This document shows positions 16,394 to 25,093 of a stretch of 64,000 nt of DNA, one piece after another. The stretch comes from Ignavibacteriota bacterium (GTDB lineage: Bacteria; Bacteroidota; Ignavibacteria; Ignavibacteriales; Melioribacteraceae). The DNA is taken from the NCBI GenBank assembly GCA_016713565.1, contig JADJOX010000001.1, positions 434,001 to 498,000 of the forward strand. Reading direction: 5' to 3'. How positions within the stretch are numbered: the stretch's first letter is position 1; every line of letters starts with the position of its first letter. A program made the translations under genes and the position numbers. The notes beneath the pieces were generated by a model. That model had not been told where the DNA came from, ran no database searches, and saw nothing but the letters and a program-made list of their open reading frames with translations.

Positions 16394-17917
16394 ATGTTAA
16401 CAAAGAAAAAAATTCAAACCACTCTTTTTTTAGTAATCGCTATCTTAATTTTGTTAAATATTCTTTCGTCAAGATATTTTTTTAGAATTGATTTAACGGA
16501 AGATCAAAGATACTCATTAAGCGATGCGACAAAAGATATTTTAAAGAATCTTAAAGAACCGGTTACTGTTACCGCATATTTTTCGGAAGATTTACCTCCG
16601 GATATTGAAAAAGTACGCCAAGATTTTAAAGATATGCTGATTGAATATTCAAACCGATCAAATGGAAATGTTGTTTATGAGTTTATAAATCCAAACAAAG
16701 ATCAAGAAGTTGAAATGAAAGCTCAGCAATCCGGTATTTCTCCAATAATGATTAACGTTAGAGATAAAGATCAAGTAAAACAGCAAAAAGCATATTTAGG
16801 CGCTTTGCTTCAAATGGGCGAAAACAAAGAACCAATACCTTTTATTCAGCCTGGCTCGGCAATGGAATATTCATTATCGACCGCAATAAAGAAATTATCT
16901 GTAACCAATAAACCGGTTATCGGATTTTTACAAGGACACGGCGAACCGGATTTAAGTCAATTAATACAATTAAGACAACAGCTTAATGTCATGTACGATG
17001 AAAAAACAGTTGCTCTTTCTGATACTTCCAATATACCTAGTGATATTAAGACTCTCGTAGTTATTGCTCCATCTGATTCAATTATTGACAGAGATTACAA
17101 TTATTTAGATGAATTTTTGGCAAGGGGCGGAAGACTGCTTTTGGCAATAAATACAGTTAAAGGAAATTTTCAAAACGCGACCGGTGAACTTGTTAAAACC
17201 GGAATTTCAAAATGGTTAAAAAAATATGGTGTTTCCGTTGAAGATAATTTTGTAATTGACGCAAAATGCAGCAGTGTTATGGTTCAGCAGAATCAAGGAA
17301 TGTTTAGGATGAATATTCCAATTAGTTTTCCATATTTGCCAATCATTTCTAAATTTGAAGAACATCCAATCACAAAGGGATTGGAAGCTGTTATATTTCC
17401 ATTTGTAAGTTCATTAACAATTGCGCCGAAAGATACGAGCATCAAATATTCGAAATTAGCTGCTTCCTCCGATAAATCTTCTTTGGAAACTTTACCTTTA
17501 TTTTTTGATATTCAAAAACAATGGGGAAGTCAAGATTTTGGAATGTCGAATATTCCGGTTGCGGTTGCAATGGAAGGAAAAATCGCTAATAACACTTATT
17601 CAAAAATGGTAGTTTTTAGCGACGGAGATTTTGCGGTTAACGGAGATGCTCAGCAAGGACAGCAATTACAGCCGGATAATGTTAATTTGATGACAAACTC
17701 AATTGACTGGCTTTCTGATGATACGGGTTTGATTGAACTTAGAACCAAAGGCGTTACTGCGCGACCGTTAGACGCACAATTGGAAGACGGTACTAAAACT
17801 TTAATAAAATACGCAAATTTTATAATTCCAATTGCAATTATTATTGTGTTTGGATTTGTAAGATTTCAGTATAAGAAAAAAATTAGAAACATTATAAAAT
17901 CAACTGATTATGTTTAA
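16394..17917 (+). CDS. gldG: GldG-like ABC auxiliary protein
   Basis: A 507-residue protein with an N-terminal membrane helix (residues about 8-28), a large periplasmic domain and a C-terminal membrane helix (about 475-493) followed by basic residues. The early motif Y-F-F-R-I-D-L-T-E-D-Q-R-Y-S-L-S-D-A-T is a strong signature of the GldG/ABC-type uncharacterised transport family. The segment G-H-G-E-P-D after V-I-G-F-L-Q is also typical. It overlaps the following DUF4340 gene by 8 bp, showing translational coupling. It probably works as the periplasm-facing part of the GldA/GldF exporter. Confidence 0.85.
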   Translation: MLTKKKIQTTLFLVIAILILLNILSSRYFFRIDLTEDQRYSLSDATKDILKNLKEPVTVTAYFSEDLPPDIEKVRQDFKDMLIEYSNRSNGNVVYEFINPNKDQEVEMKAQQSGISPIMINVRDKDQVKQQKAYLGALLQMGENKEPIPFIQPGSAMEYSLSTAIKKLSVTNKPVIGFLQGHGEPDLSQLIQLRQQLNVMYDEKTVALSDTSNIPSDIKTLVVIAPSDSIIDRDYNYLDEFLARGGRLLLAINTVKGNFQNATGELVKTGISKWLKKYGVSVEDNFVIDAKCSSVMVQQNQGMFRMNIPISFPYLPIISKFEEHPITKGLEAVIFPFVSSLTIAPKDTSIKYSKLAASSDKSSLETLPLFFDIQKQWGSQDFGMSNIPVAVAMEGKIANNTYSKMVVFSDGDFAVNGDAQQGQQLQPDNVNLMTNSIDWLSDDTGLIELRTKGVTARPLDAQLEDGTKTLIKYANFIIPIAIIIVFGFVRFQYKKKIRNIIKSTDYV

Positions 17918-18833
17918 TAAAAACTCAAACAAACTGCTGTGGATAGTTTTGGCAATTTTAGTAATTGCCGTAATATTAATTTTCTCAAACGAATCCACAA
18001 AGAATGAAAGAACTTTCAAAGAAGAATTAGTTTCAATAGATACATCCAAGGTAACTAGTATTTCGATTTATCCTAAATCTCTTCAAGGTAAAGAAGTTCG
18101 ACTCATAAAAGAAAAAACTTTATGGAAAGTAACTTCCGAATTGGGAAAAATATATACCGTACCGGAAACAAAAATAAAGAATTTGATTAATCAATTGATT
18201 ATGATTAAACCTGAACGCGTTGCCGCGCGAAGTAAAGATAAATGGAAAGAATATCAAATTGATTCGGCTTCCACAAGAATTGAAGTTAATGAAGGCAGTA
18301 AAAAAGTCTTGGATTTGATGATCGGTAAATTTGCTTTTCAGCAGCCAAGGACAATGACAACTTTTGTTAAACTTGCCGGTGATAACGATATATATGAAGT
18401 TAGCGGCTTTTTAGATATGTTTTTTAACAGAAACGCCGATAGTTATAAAGATGAAACCGTTATTAAATCTGAAAGACAAAAATGGAATAAATTAAAATTT
18501 GAATCTGTCAATCCTGACAGCTCATTTGAATTGGTAAAAATTAATAATGTATGGTTTGCAGATGGAAGCAAGACGGATTCGGTAAAAACTGATAATGTAT
18601 TAAATGCGATTGAAAGAATTTCTAACTCCAATTATAAAAACATTGATAAAGCATCATTGCCTAATTTTACATCAAAACTTACTATAGATGTTGAAAATTC
18701 AAGTCCAATAATTATTTCCGCCTACAGAGATTCAACAAATTATATTATTGAGTCTTCGTTGAACAAAGAAAATTATTTTGACGGAAAAAATATAGGCGGC
18801 AAAATATTCTTCAGAAAAAATACTTTGTTTTAA
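17910..18833 (+). CDS. DUF4340 domain protein of the Gld-type exporter cluster
   Basis: A 307-residue protein with a single N-terminal membrane anchor (residues about 9-26) and an extracytoplasmic beta-rich region. The phrases V-T-S-I-S-I-Y-P, L-W-K-V-T and the later N-N-V-W-F-A-D-G fit the repeating DUF4340 pattern seen beside GldG-like genes in many phyla. The start overlaps the end of the GldG-like frame by 8 bp, so it is surely part of the same operon. Its molecular role is unknown; an accessory periplasmic subunit of the exporter is the obvious inference. Confidence 0.78.
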   Translation: MFNKNSNKLLWIVLAILVIAVILIFSNESTKNERTFKEELVSIDTSKVTSISIYPKSLQGKEVRLIKEKTLWKVTSELGKIYTVPETKIKNLINQLIMIKPERVAARSKDKWKEYQIDSASTRIEVNEGSKKVLDLMIGKFAFQQPRTMTTFVKLAGDNDIYEVSGFLDMFFNRNADSYKDETVIKSERQKWNKLKFESVNPDSSFELVKINNVWFADGSKTDSVKTDNVLNAIERISNSNYKNIDKASLPNFTSKLTIDVENSSPIIISAYRDSTNYIIESSLNKENYFDGKNIGGKIFFRKNTLF

Positions 18834-18898
18834 TTACTAATTTTTGTTTCAAATTATTAATTTTACAAAGGTCTTACATTTTAACAGAAAGATTTTTA

Positions 18899-19438
18899 AT
18901 GAAAATTGCTGTGGTTAACGGCAGTGCGCAAAATAGAAATTATATTTCATTTTGTATAAACTGCATAGTAAAAGTTTTAGAAAAAAATATAGATGTTTCA
19001 ATTGTAAAAATTGACTTGAAAGATTTCAGTTTACCTTTTCCCGGTGAAAAAATAGAGAAGGACGATTCAGTCAAACTTCGCAAACTTTTAAAATCAGCCG
19101 ATTCATATATTATAGGCACTCCCGAATACAACGGTTCGTTTTCGGCAAAATTAAAATTAATGTTCGAAAACGCAAGTTATCCTTCCGAAATGAAAGATAA
19201 ACCTATAAGTTTATTCGGCATCGCCAGCGGATCGATTGGCGCAATAAAATCATTGGAACATTTGAGAAGTGTTTGCTCGCATATCGGCAGTTTTGTTTTG
19301 CCAAGAGTAGTATCAATCGCAAATATTGAAGAGAAATTCGACGAAAATGGTAAATGTATCGATATAAATGTAACAAGGGATTTACATAATTTAGCAAAGA
19401 AACATGTGGAATTTTGTAATCCGATAAAAATATTTTAA
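18899..19438 (+). CDS. NADPH-dependent FMN reductase family protein
   Basis: A 179-residue flavodoxin-fold protein. The N-terminal I-A-V-V-N-G-S-A-Q-N-R-N strand/loop binds the FMN phosphate, and G-T-P-E-Y-N-G-S-F-S-A-K-L-K (about residues 77-90) is the family's flavin-ring motif. Such enzymes reduce flavins or quinones with NAD(P)H in the cytoplasm. The AGAAAG upstream is a weak ribosome-binding site. The gene ends tail-to-tail with the DUF255 protein, their stop codons overlapping by 4 bp, so no separate terminator lies between them. Confidence 0.88.
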   Translation: MKIAVVNGSAQNRNYISFCINCIVKVLEKNIDVSIVKIDLKDFSLPFPGEKIEKDDSVKLRKLLKSADSYIIGTPEYNGSFSAKLKLMFENASYPSEMKDKPISLFGIASGSIGAIKSLEHLRSVCSHIGSFVLPRVVSIANIEEKFDENGKCIDINVTRDLHNLAKKHVEFCNPIKIF

Positions 19439-21501
19439 GACTTATTAAATAATTTTATAAAATCGTCAATGTTATTAACTGGCAAATTGCATTCAAAATT
19501 TTCACAGATATAAGCCGTGGTTTTTTCGTTTATCATTTTGTAATTTTTCAAATACTCTGCCGTTTGAAGTAATTTATCATAATATGGATCGGATTTATCC
19601 AAGCAAATTACAACCTTATTCGGATTAAAATCTTCATTTATTATTTTCAGCATTTGTTTTGTAAGCGGATTTTCTTTTTCGCCGACTAATAAAATTTCCT
19701 TGGTATTATTTAATTGAAAAATTAACCCCGATAAAAAATAACCAAAACTGATCGGGACTTTTTCTACCGAACTTTTATAAGTCTTGTTTAATAATTCGGC
19801 AAATTCTTTATACTTTTGATTTCCCGTAATGTGAAACAATTTTATTAAATTACTGAACATAACGGAATTACCCGAAGGAACGGCTCCGTCGTAAAATTCT
19901 TTGGTTCTTACAATTAATTCTGAATTTTCATCTGTAAAAAAGAAACCCGAATTATTTTCAGTATCCCAAAAACCGGAAATTAATTTACCCGTTAGTTCAA
20001 TAGATTTTTCCAAATAAAATGTCTTATTAGTCGATTCATATAATTCCAATAATCCCCAAATAAAAAATGCGTAATCATCAATCTTAGCGTCAATAGAAGA
20101 GTCGCCGTCTCTATATCTATGAAGAAGATCCCCATCTTTTGAAATAAGATTTTTTAATATGAACTGAACGGATTTTTCAGCGGTATCAATTATTTTTTTA
20201 TTATCAAAAATTCTTCCGGCAATTGCCAGCGCCGCTATTGTTAATCCGTTCCAATCGGTCAAAATTTTATCATCTTTAAATGGATGTATTCTGCTTTCTC
20301 TAAATAAAAATAATTTTGTTCTATAATTATCTATGTTATTGTTATCCGCAATTTCATTTGTAAACAATATATTTTTATTTATTAGTTCACCGGTTGATTC
20401 TTCGTAATAATTTCCATTTTCCTTCACGTTAAAAATTTGAGAAAATTTTTCTCCGTTTTGATCACCTAAAATTTTTAATATTTCATTTTTCGTCCATGTA
20501 TAGAATTTTCCTTCTTCGCCTTCGCTGTCGGCGTCTTCAGCTGAATAAAATCCGTCTTCCGGCGATTTCATATCACGAAATATATAAGTAATTATTTCTT
20601 CCGCGGTTTTTTTGAAAAAATCGTTTTTGGTCAGTTGAAATGTTTCAGCGTAGGCAATAATTAACATCGCCTGATCATATATCATTTTTTCAAAATGAGG
20701 AAGAAACCATTTTCTATCAGTTGAATAGCGATGAAATCCAAAACCTAAATGGTCAAAAATTCCCCCTTTTCTCATTTCAATCAAAGTCTTTTCAACCATA
20801 TATTTTGCGTCGTCATTTTTTGTCTTTCTAAAATATCTCAATAAAAAAAGCAAATTATGCGGTGATGCAAATTTCGGCCTATCTCCAAAACCGCCAAAGT
20901 CATTATCAAATTTTTTTTGAAATTCTAAAAATGCGGTATCCAAAATTTGGGGATTTGTAAAATCAGTTAAATTAATATTATGTTCGGAATTAATATATGA
21001 AGTTATTTTATCGGCGGAATCATTAATCTCTTGTTTTTGATTTTTCCAAATTTCACCAACTCTTTTTACAAGGTCAATCATTCCGACTCTATTGCCAAAT
21101 GAATTTTTTGGTAAATACGTTCCGGCATAAAAAGGTTTTTTTTCCGGTGTCATAATTATTGTTAAAGGCCAGCCGCCGTGTCCTGTTATCATTTGACAAA
21201 CCGACATGTACAAATTATCAATATCGGGTCTTTCTTCTCTATCTACTTTAATGGAAACAAAAACATCATTCATTAAATTTGCAACTTCTTCATCTTCAAA
21301 AGATTCTCTCTCCATTACGTGACACCAATGACAAGTAGAATATCCTATTGATAAAAAAATCGGTTTGTTTTCATTTTCTGCTTTATTAAACGCGCTTTCG
21401 TTCCAGCCAAACCAATTAACCGGGTTGTGTGAATGTTGAAGCAAATATGGACTTTTTTCCCAAATTAATTGATTTTCAAACTTTTTGTTTTTCTTTGTCA
21501 T
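19435..21501 (-). CDS. DUF255 / thioredoxin-domain protein (YyaL/SPATA20 family)
   Basis: A 688-residue protein. The N-terminal thioredoxin-like domain begins with the family marker S-P-Y-L-L-Q-H-S-H-N-P-V-N-W and holds S-T-C-H-W-C-H-V-M with Cys57 and Cys60, then D-R-E-E-R-P-D-I-D and G-G-W-P-L-T. The remaining two thirds form an (alpha/alpha)6-barrel resembling N-acylglucosamine epimerase/cellobiose epimerase folds (H-L-G-F-G-F-H-R-Y-S, H-F-E-K-M-I-Y-D-Q-A, D-W-N-G-L-T-I-A-A-L). There is no signal peptide, so it is cytoplasmic. Proteins of this family are widespread and full length here, but their biochemical function is not established. Confidence 0.92.
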   Translation of the reverse strand: MTKKNKKFENQLIWEKSPYLLQHSHNPVNWFGWNESAFNKAENENKPIFLSIGYSTCHWCHVMERESFEDEEVANLMNDVFVSIKVDREERPDIDNLYMSVCQMITGHGGWPLTIIMTPEKKPFYAGTYLPKNSFGNRVGMIDLVKRVGEIWKNQKQEINDSADKITSYINSEHNINLTDFTNPQILDTAFLEFQKKFDNDFGGFGDRPKFASPHNLLFLLRYFRKTKNDDAKYMVEKTLIEMRKGGIFDHLGFGFHRYSTDRKWFLPHFEKMIYDQAMLIIAYAETFQLTKNDFFKKTAEEIITYIFRDMKSPEDGFYSAEDADSEGEEGKFYTWTKNEILKILGDQNGEKFSQIFNVKENGNYYEESTGELINKNILFTNEIADNNNIDNYRTKLFLFRESRIHPFKDDKILTDWNGLTIAALAIAGRIFDNKKIIDTAEKSVQFILKNLISKDGDLLHRYRDGDSSIDAKIDDYAFFIWGLLELYESTNKTFYLEKSIELTGKLISGFWDTENNSGFFFTDENSELIVRTKEFYDGAVPSGNSVMFSNLIKLFHITGNQKYKEFAELLNKTYKSSVEKVPISFGYFLSGLIFQLNNTKEILLVGEKENPLTKQMLKIINEDFNPNKVVICLDKSDPYYDKLLQTAEYLKNYKMINEKTTAYICENFECNLPVNNIDDFIKLFNKS

Positions 21502-21623
21502 TGCTTAATTTTCAAATTATTGTTAAAAGGGCAGAATAAAGCTAAGAAAATGATACTAAAAAAGATATAAAATCCTAAAAACTTTTAATCTTTTATAAAA
21601 CAGCTTATTATGTGAGTTTTGAT

Positions 21624-21809
21624 TTAATGAAATACTTTAAATGGGAATAGAATAATTGCTTTTAAAATGTCAAAAACAGTTCCAACGGCGAATCCTACCA
21701 ATCTGAAAGGAAGTAAAATAAGCCAAATAAAGGGATAAAGAATTAAAACCGCAATTGCGAGCGGAAAAGAAATTATTGCTAGAATAACCCATAAAATAAA
21801 AGTTGCCAT
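21624..21809 (-). CDS. Small hydrophobic membrane protein (61 aa)
   Basis: A 61-residue protein that is almost entirely hydrophobic, with two predicted membrane helices (residues about 4-34 and 38-58), each rich in Leu/Ile/Phe and punctuated by Pro. GAGAAG stands about 4-9 bases before the ATG. It is preceded and followed by non-coding sequence and lies between the DUF255 gene and a divergently transcribed histidine kinase. The composition is that of a real membrane miniprotein rather than random AT-rich sequence, which here more often yields Lys/Asn-rich frames. I do not recognise a function. Confidence 0.6.
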   Translation of the reverse strand: MATFILWVILAIISFPLAIAVLILYPFIWLILLPFRLVGFAVGTVFDILKAIILFPFKVFH

Positions 21810-21918
21810 AAACTTCTCAATATTTTTTTCCTAATTATAGACGTTTTTGCAGAAAATAAGTTATAAAAATCCGTTCAATAATTTCGATAATGATGAAAAA
21901 TAATTTACATTGGCGTAA

Positions 21919-24372
21919 ATGACTAACGAAATTACATTCAAACCTTCCATTGCTTTCGACCAAAAAAACATTCTTGATAATTTACGCGAATGTATAGTTG
22001 CATTCACAAAAAATTACGAGCTGATTTACTTCAATAATTCATTTAAAGAAAGATTTGAACTATTCATTGGCGAAAAACTGGACGAAAAGAGAAATTTGAA
22101 TACTTATAGAGGTATTTTAAGATTTTCCGAATTTTACACCGAATGGAATTATTGGATTGATAGATGCCTTAACAATGAAAAATTTACAGAAATTATTGAA
22201 TATAAATTATCAGGAAAAAAACTTCATTTTCAAATTCAGTTTTTGCCGGTAATTAGAGAAGATGAAGTTGAATATATTCAACTGATAATTTCCGATGAAA
22301 CCGTTCGTTTCCAATATGAAGATTTGATTAAAAAGAACGTTAAAGAATTTGAAATTGAAAGAGAAGAAATATTTGATGAAAATAGAAGTGTGGAAGAGGA
22401 AAGAGATCAAGCGCTAAATTTACTTATTGAAAATGTTGAAAGGCTGCAAATTGTATTTGAAGGCTCAAATGATGGATTTTGGGATTGGAACATAGAGAAA
22501 GACGAAATATTTTACAGCAAACATTATTATGAAATTCTCGGTTATCGAAACGGCGGAATAAAATCAGATTTATTCAGTTGGCAAAGCAGAATTCATCCCG
22601 AAGATATGGAAATTGTTGTGGAGGCATTGCATTCTCACCTTGAAGGAAATACACCTCAATTTTATCAGGAATATCGAGTTTTAACAAAGACCAATGAATG
22701 GAAATGGGTTTTAGATAAAGGTAAAGTAGCGATTAGAGACATGAACAATAATCCGCTTAGAGTTGCCGGAACATTGAGCGATATTTCCGAAAGAAAAAAA
22801 GCCGAAGAAATTTTAAAGGAAAGTGAAGCGCGTTTTCTTAATATTGCTAAAACAATGCCTTTAATGCTGTGGATGACTGATGAAAGATTTTCAGTTACAT
22901 ACTTTAATCCCAAAACTAAAGATTTTATTGGCGAAGAAAATTTTAATAAAAATTTGAAAAATTTTATTCACAAGGATGATATTTCAAAATTTAATGAAAA
23001 GTACAAAAGACTTGTAAAGTACAATGAAAGATTTGAAAGTGAAATAAGAATTAAAAATAAAGAAGGTGAGTTTAGGTGGATTTTAGTTCAAGTGGTTCCA
23101 AGACTTTTACAGAATGGAGATTTTGTAGGACTGTTAGGCGTTGGGAATGATATAACAAAGAGAAAAGAAGCCGAAAAAAAATTATTAGAAAGTGAAACTC
23201 AGTTCAATGAAATAACTTCGGTTGTAGCTGAAGGTTTATTCTTAATTGATAAAAATAAAATTCTAAAATTTGCTAATCCGGAATTTTATAAACTGTTGGG
23301 TTACAGCTGTGATGAGTTAAAAGACACAAAAGTTTTTGAGAGAATTTATGAACACGCAAATAAACTGGAAAGCGAAGATCCAATAGAAAAAGTTTTTAAT
23401 GGAGAAGGTACAATAAGAGTTATTCATGATTATTTTAAAACATCAAAAGATGAATTATTGCCCGTTTCGTTTGTTTCATCTCCCATAAAAAGAAATGGAG
23501 TAATAAATGGCTGCGTAACGGCATTTCACGATATAACCGAAAGAATTGAAGCAGAAGACGCACTTAAACGATATGTTGAAGAACTTCATTTCAACAAAGA
23601 ATTATTAGAAGAAAACGCCGTAGAAGCGGCAAGATTAAACGAAATGCTCTGGGAATCGGAAACAAGACTTAAAGAACTGAACGTAAGTAAAGATAAATTC
23701 TTTTCCATAATTTCGCATGATTTAAGAAGTCCATTGACATCAATTATCGGTTTTGCCGAAGTTATGCTCGAAGACTTAGAAACATTATCAAAAGAAGATT
23801 TAAAAGAATTTACAAACAGTATTTTCAAATCATCCAAAAATTTGCAGAATCTTTTGGAAAATTTACTGCAATGGTCTAAAATTCAAACCGGAAGAATTGA
23901 GTTCAATCCAATAAATTTTGAATTGATGCATTTAATAAATGATGTTATTGCGCTTTATCAAGTGAATGCCGCAAGAAAGAAAATTTCACTGCAAAATACC
24001 GTTGAAAAAAATTACACAGTAAATGCGGATAAGTTTATGATTGAAACCGTTCTTAGAAATTTGGTTTCCAATGCCATAAAATTCACGCCGCAAGGTGGAG
24101 TAATTAAAATAAAAGTTGATGAAGAAAATGACGACAATTTAATTATTATTGTTGAAGATGATGGTGTTGGAATTAAAGAAGATGTTATTGAAAAATTATT
24201 TAGAATTGACAGTCATATTACAACCAAAGGAACGGATAAAGAAAAGGGAACAGGACTTGGTTTAATTCTTTGCAAAGAATTTATTGAAAAGCATAACGGA
24301 ACTATTTGGGTAGAAAGTGAAATTGAAAAAGGCAGCGAATTTAAATTTACACTGCCTTATAAAAAAGATTAA
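21919..24372 (+). CDS. Multi-PAS sensor histidine kinase
   Basis: An 817-residue cytoplasmic hybrid-free histidine kinase. It has an N-terminal PAS-like domain, a short coiled linker, then three PAS/PAC units: one starting F-E-G-S-N-D-G-F-W-D-W-N (PAS_3 type, ending D-I-S-E-R-K-K-A-E-E), one ending D-I-T-K-R-K-E-A-E-K, and one ending D-I-T-E-R-I-E-A-E-D. A coiled coil leads to HisKA with S-H-D-L-R-S-P and phospho-acceptor His600, then HATPase_c with N-L-V-S-N-A-I-K-F-T-P, D-D-G-V-G-I and G-T-G-L-G-L. No membrane segment is visible, so it senses an internal signal. No response regulator is adjacent, so it is an orphan kinase here. Confidence 0.92.
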   Translation: MTNEITFKPSIAFDQKNILDNLRECIVAFTKNYELIYFNNSFKERFELFIGEKLDEKRNLNTYRGILRFSEFYTEWNYWIDRCLNNEKFTEIIEYKLSGKKLHFQIQFLPVIREDEVEYIQLIISDETVRFQYEDLIKKNVKEFEIEREEIFDENRSVEEERDQALNLLIENVERLQIVFEGSNDGFWDWNIEKDEIFYSKHYYEILGYRNGGIKSDLFSWQSRIHPEDMEIVVEALHSHLEGNTPQFYQEYRVLTKTNEWKWVLDKGKVAIRDMNNNPLRVAGTLSDISERKKAEEILKESEARFLNIAKTMPLMLWMTDERFSVTYFNPKTKDFIGEENFNKNLKNFIHKDDISKFNEKYKRLVKYNERFESEIRIKNKEGEFRWILVQVVPRLLQNGDFVGLLGVGNDITKRKEAEKKLLESETQFNEITSVVAEGLFLIDKNKILKFANPEFYKLLGYSCDELKDTKVFERIYEHANKLESEDPIEKVFNGEGTIRVIHDYFKTSKDELLPVSFVSSPIKRNGVINGCVTAFHDITERIEAEDALKRYVEELHFNKELLEENAVEAARLNEMLWESETRLKELNVSKDKFFSIISHDLRSPLTSIIGFAEVMLEDLETLSKEDLKEFTNSIFKSSKNLQNLLENLLQWSKIQTGRIEFNPINFELMHLINDVIALYQVNAARKKISLQNTVEKNYTVNADKFMIETVLRNLVSNAIKFTPQGGVIKIKVDEENDDNLIIIVEDDGVGIKEDVIEKLFRIDSHITTKGTDKEKGTGLGLILCKEFIEKHNGTIWVESEIEKGSEFKFTLPYKKD

Positions 24373-24375
24373 ATT

Positions 24376-24687
24376 TTATACTTTAACAATAGAATTGGAA
24401 GAATCACCAAACTGAGTCGCAATTTGGCTGTCTGCATCTTTTTCGTTTAACCAAGTTGAATTGTCCAAATAATATTTGAACTCATATTCCTTTCCAACTT
24501 CCAAATCAATAACAATTGAAAAAGAACCATCCTTTACTAATTTTTTCATTCTATGTGAATTGTAATCCCAATTATTAAATGAACCAAGAATATTTGCTCT
24601 TTTGTAATTTACGCCAATTTCTGCCGGAATTTTAAAAGTTACTTTGCAAATTTTTTTTGATTTTAAGTACCTTTTTGAAATAGACAT
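24376..24687 (-). CDS. Stand-alone isoamylase/CBM48-like early-set domain protein
   Basis: A 103-residue protein made of a single Ig-like early-set domain. The core reads V-T-F-K-I-P-A, then A-N-I-L-G-S-F-N-N-W-D, then F-S-I-V-I-D-L and Y-E-F-K-Y-Y-L-D, which is the pattern of the N-terminal E-set domain of glycogen branching enzymes/isoamylases and AMPK-beta glycogen-binding modules. No enzyme domain is attached and there is no signal peptide, so it may bind glycogen-like alpha-glucan in the cytoplasm or act as an adaptor. AAAGGGA precedes the ATG. It ends 4 bp from the end of the convergent histidine kinase gene. Confidence 0.85.
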   Translation of the reverse strand: MSISKRYLKSKKICKVTFKIPAEIGVNYKRANILGSFNNWDYNSHRMKKLVKDGSFSIVIDLEVGKEYEFKYYLDNSTWLNEKDADSQIATQFGDSSNSIVKV

Positions 24688-24867
24688 AATTTCCCTTTTC
24701 TTAAAGTTATTACTTATTTTAAATATAATACAAAATTAAATAAATAAGAGATAATAATCTAACTTAAAAGTGACACGAATTCTTTTTATAAATATTATAT
24801 ACAAATACGAATTTTAGAAATATAAAAATATTTATGGGGAAATTTTTATTCACGATTAAATAAAAAA

Positions 24868-24884
24868 GCCCGCAATTCGCGGGC
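24868..24884 (-). terminator. Rho-independent terminator for the 54-codon membrane protein gene
   Basis: GCCCGC (24868-24873) and GCGGGC (24879-24884) form a perfect 6-bp GC-only stem with a 5-base loop. On the minus strand the stem is followed by TTTTTTATTT. It stands out in very AT-rich surroundings. It lies 30 bp after the stop codon of the small gene at 24914-25078 and before the CBM48-like gene, so it should isolate the latter. Confidence 0.85.
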
Positions 24885-24913
24885 AAATTAGAAATAATAT
24901 TTAATTTTATAAA

Positions 24914-25078
24914 TTATATTAAAAATAATGAAAGCAATAATAATGTTACATAAACAACCCCAAGTCCTATTTTCAAATATATATCTTTTTCATTTTTGAC
25001 AAGTTCATTTATACTTAATTCATTTTCTGCAACATAATCTTCTTTTGAATAATTTTCTAAAACTGTTTCTGAGTTCAT
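24914..25078 (-). CDS. Small single-pass membrane protein (54 aa)
   Basis: A 54-codon frame starting at the ATG at 25078. The N-terminal half is acidic/polar (M-N-S-E-T-V-L-E-N-Y-S-K-E-D-Y); residues about 36-54 form one hydrophobic helix (I-G-L-G-V-V-Y-V-T-L-L-L-L-S-L-F-L-I) that ends the protein. An AAAGGA ribosome-binding site is 8 bases before the ATG and a strong terminator follows 30 bp after the stop. These three signals together make it a convincing gene despite its size. The layout is that of a C-tail-anchored miniprotein with the N-terminus probably cytoplasmic. Function unknown. It sits directly downstream of the CAP-domain gene. Confidence 0.72.
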   Translation of the reverse strand: MNSETVLENYSKEDYVAENELSINELVKNEKDIYLKIGLGVVYVTLLLLSLFLI

Positions 25079-25093
25079 TTAACAAATCCTTTC

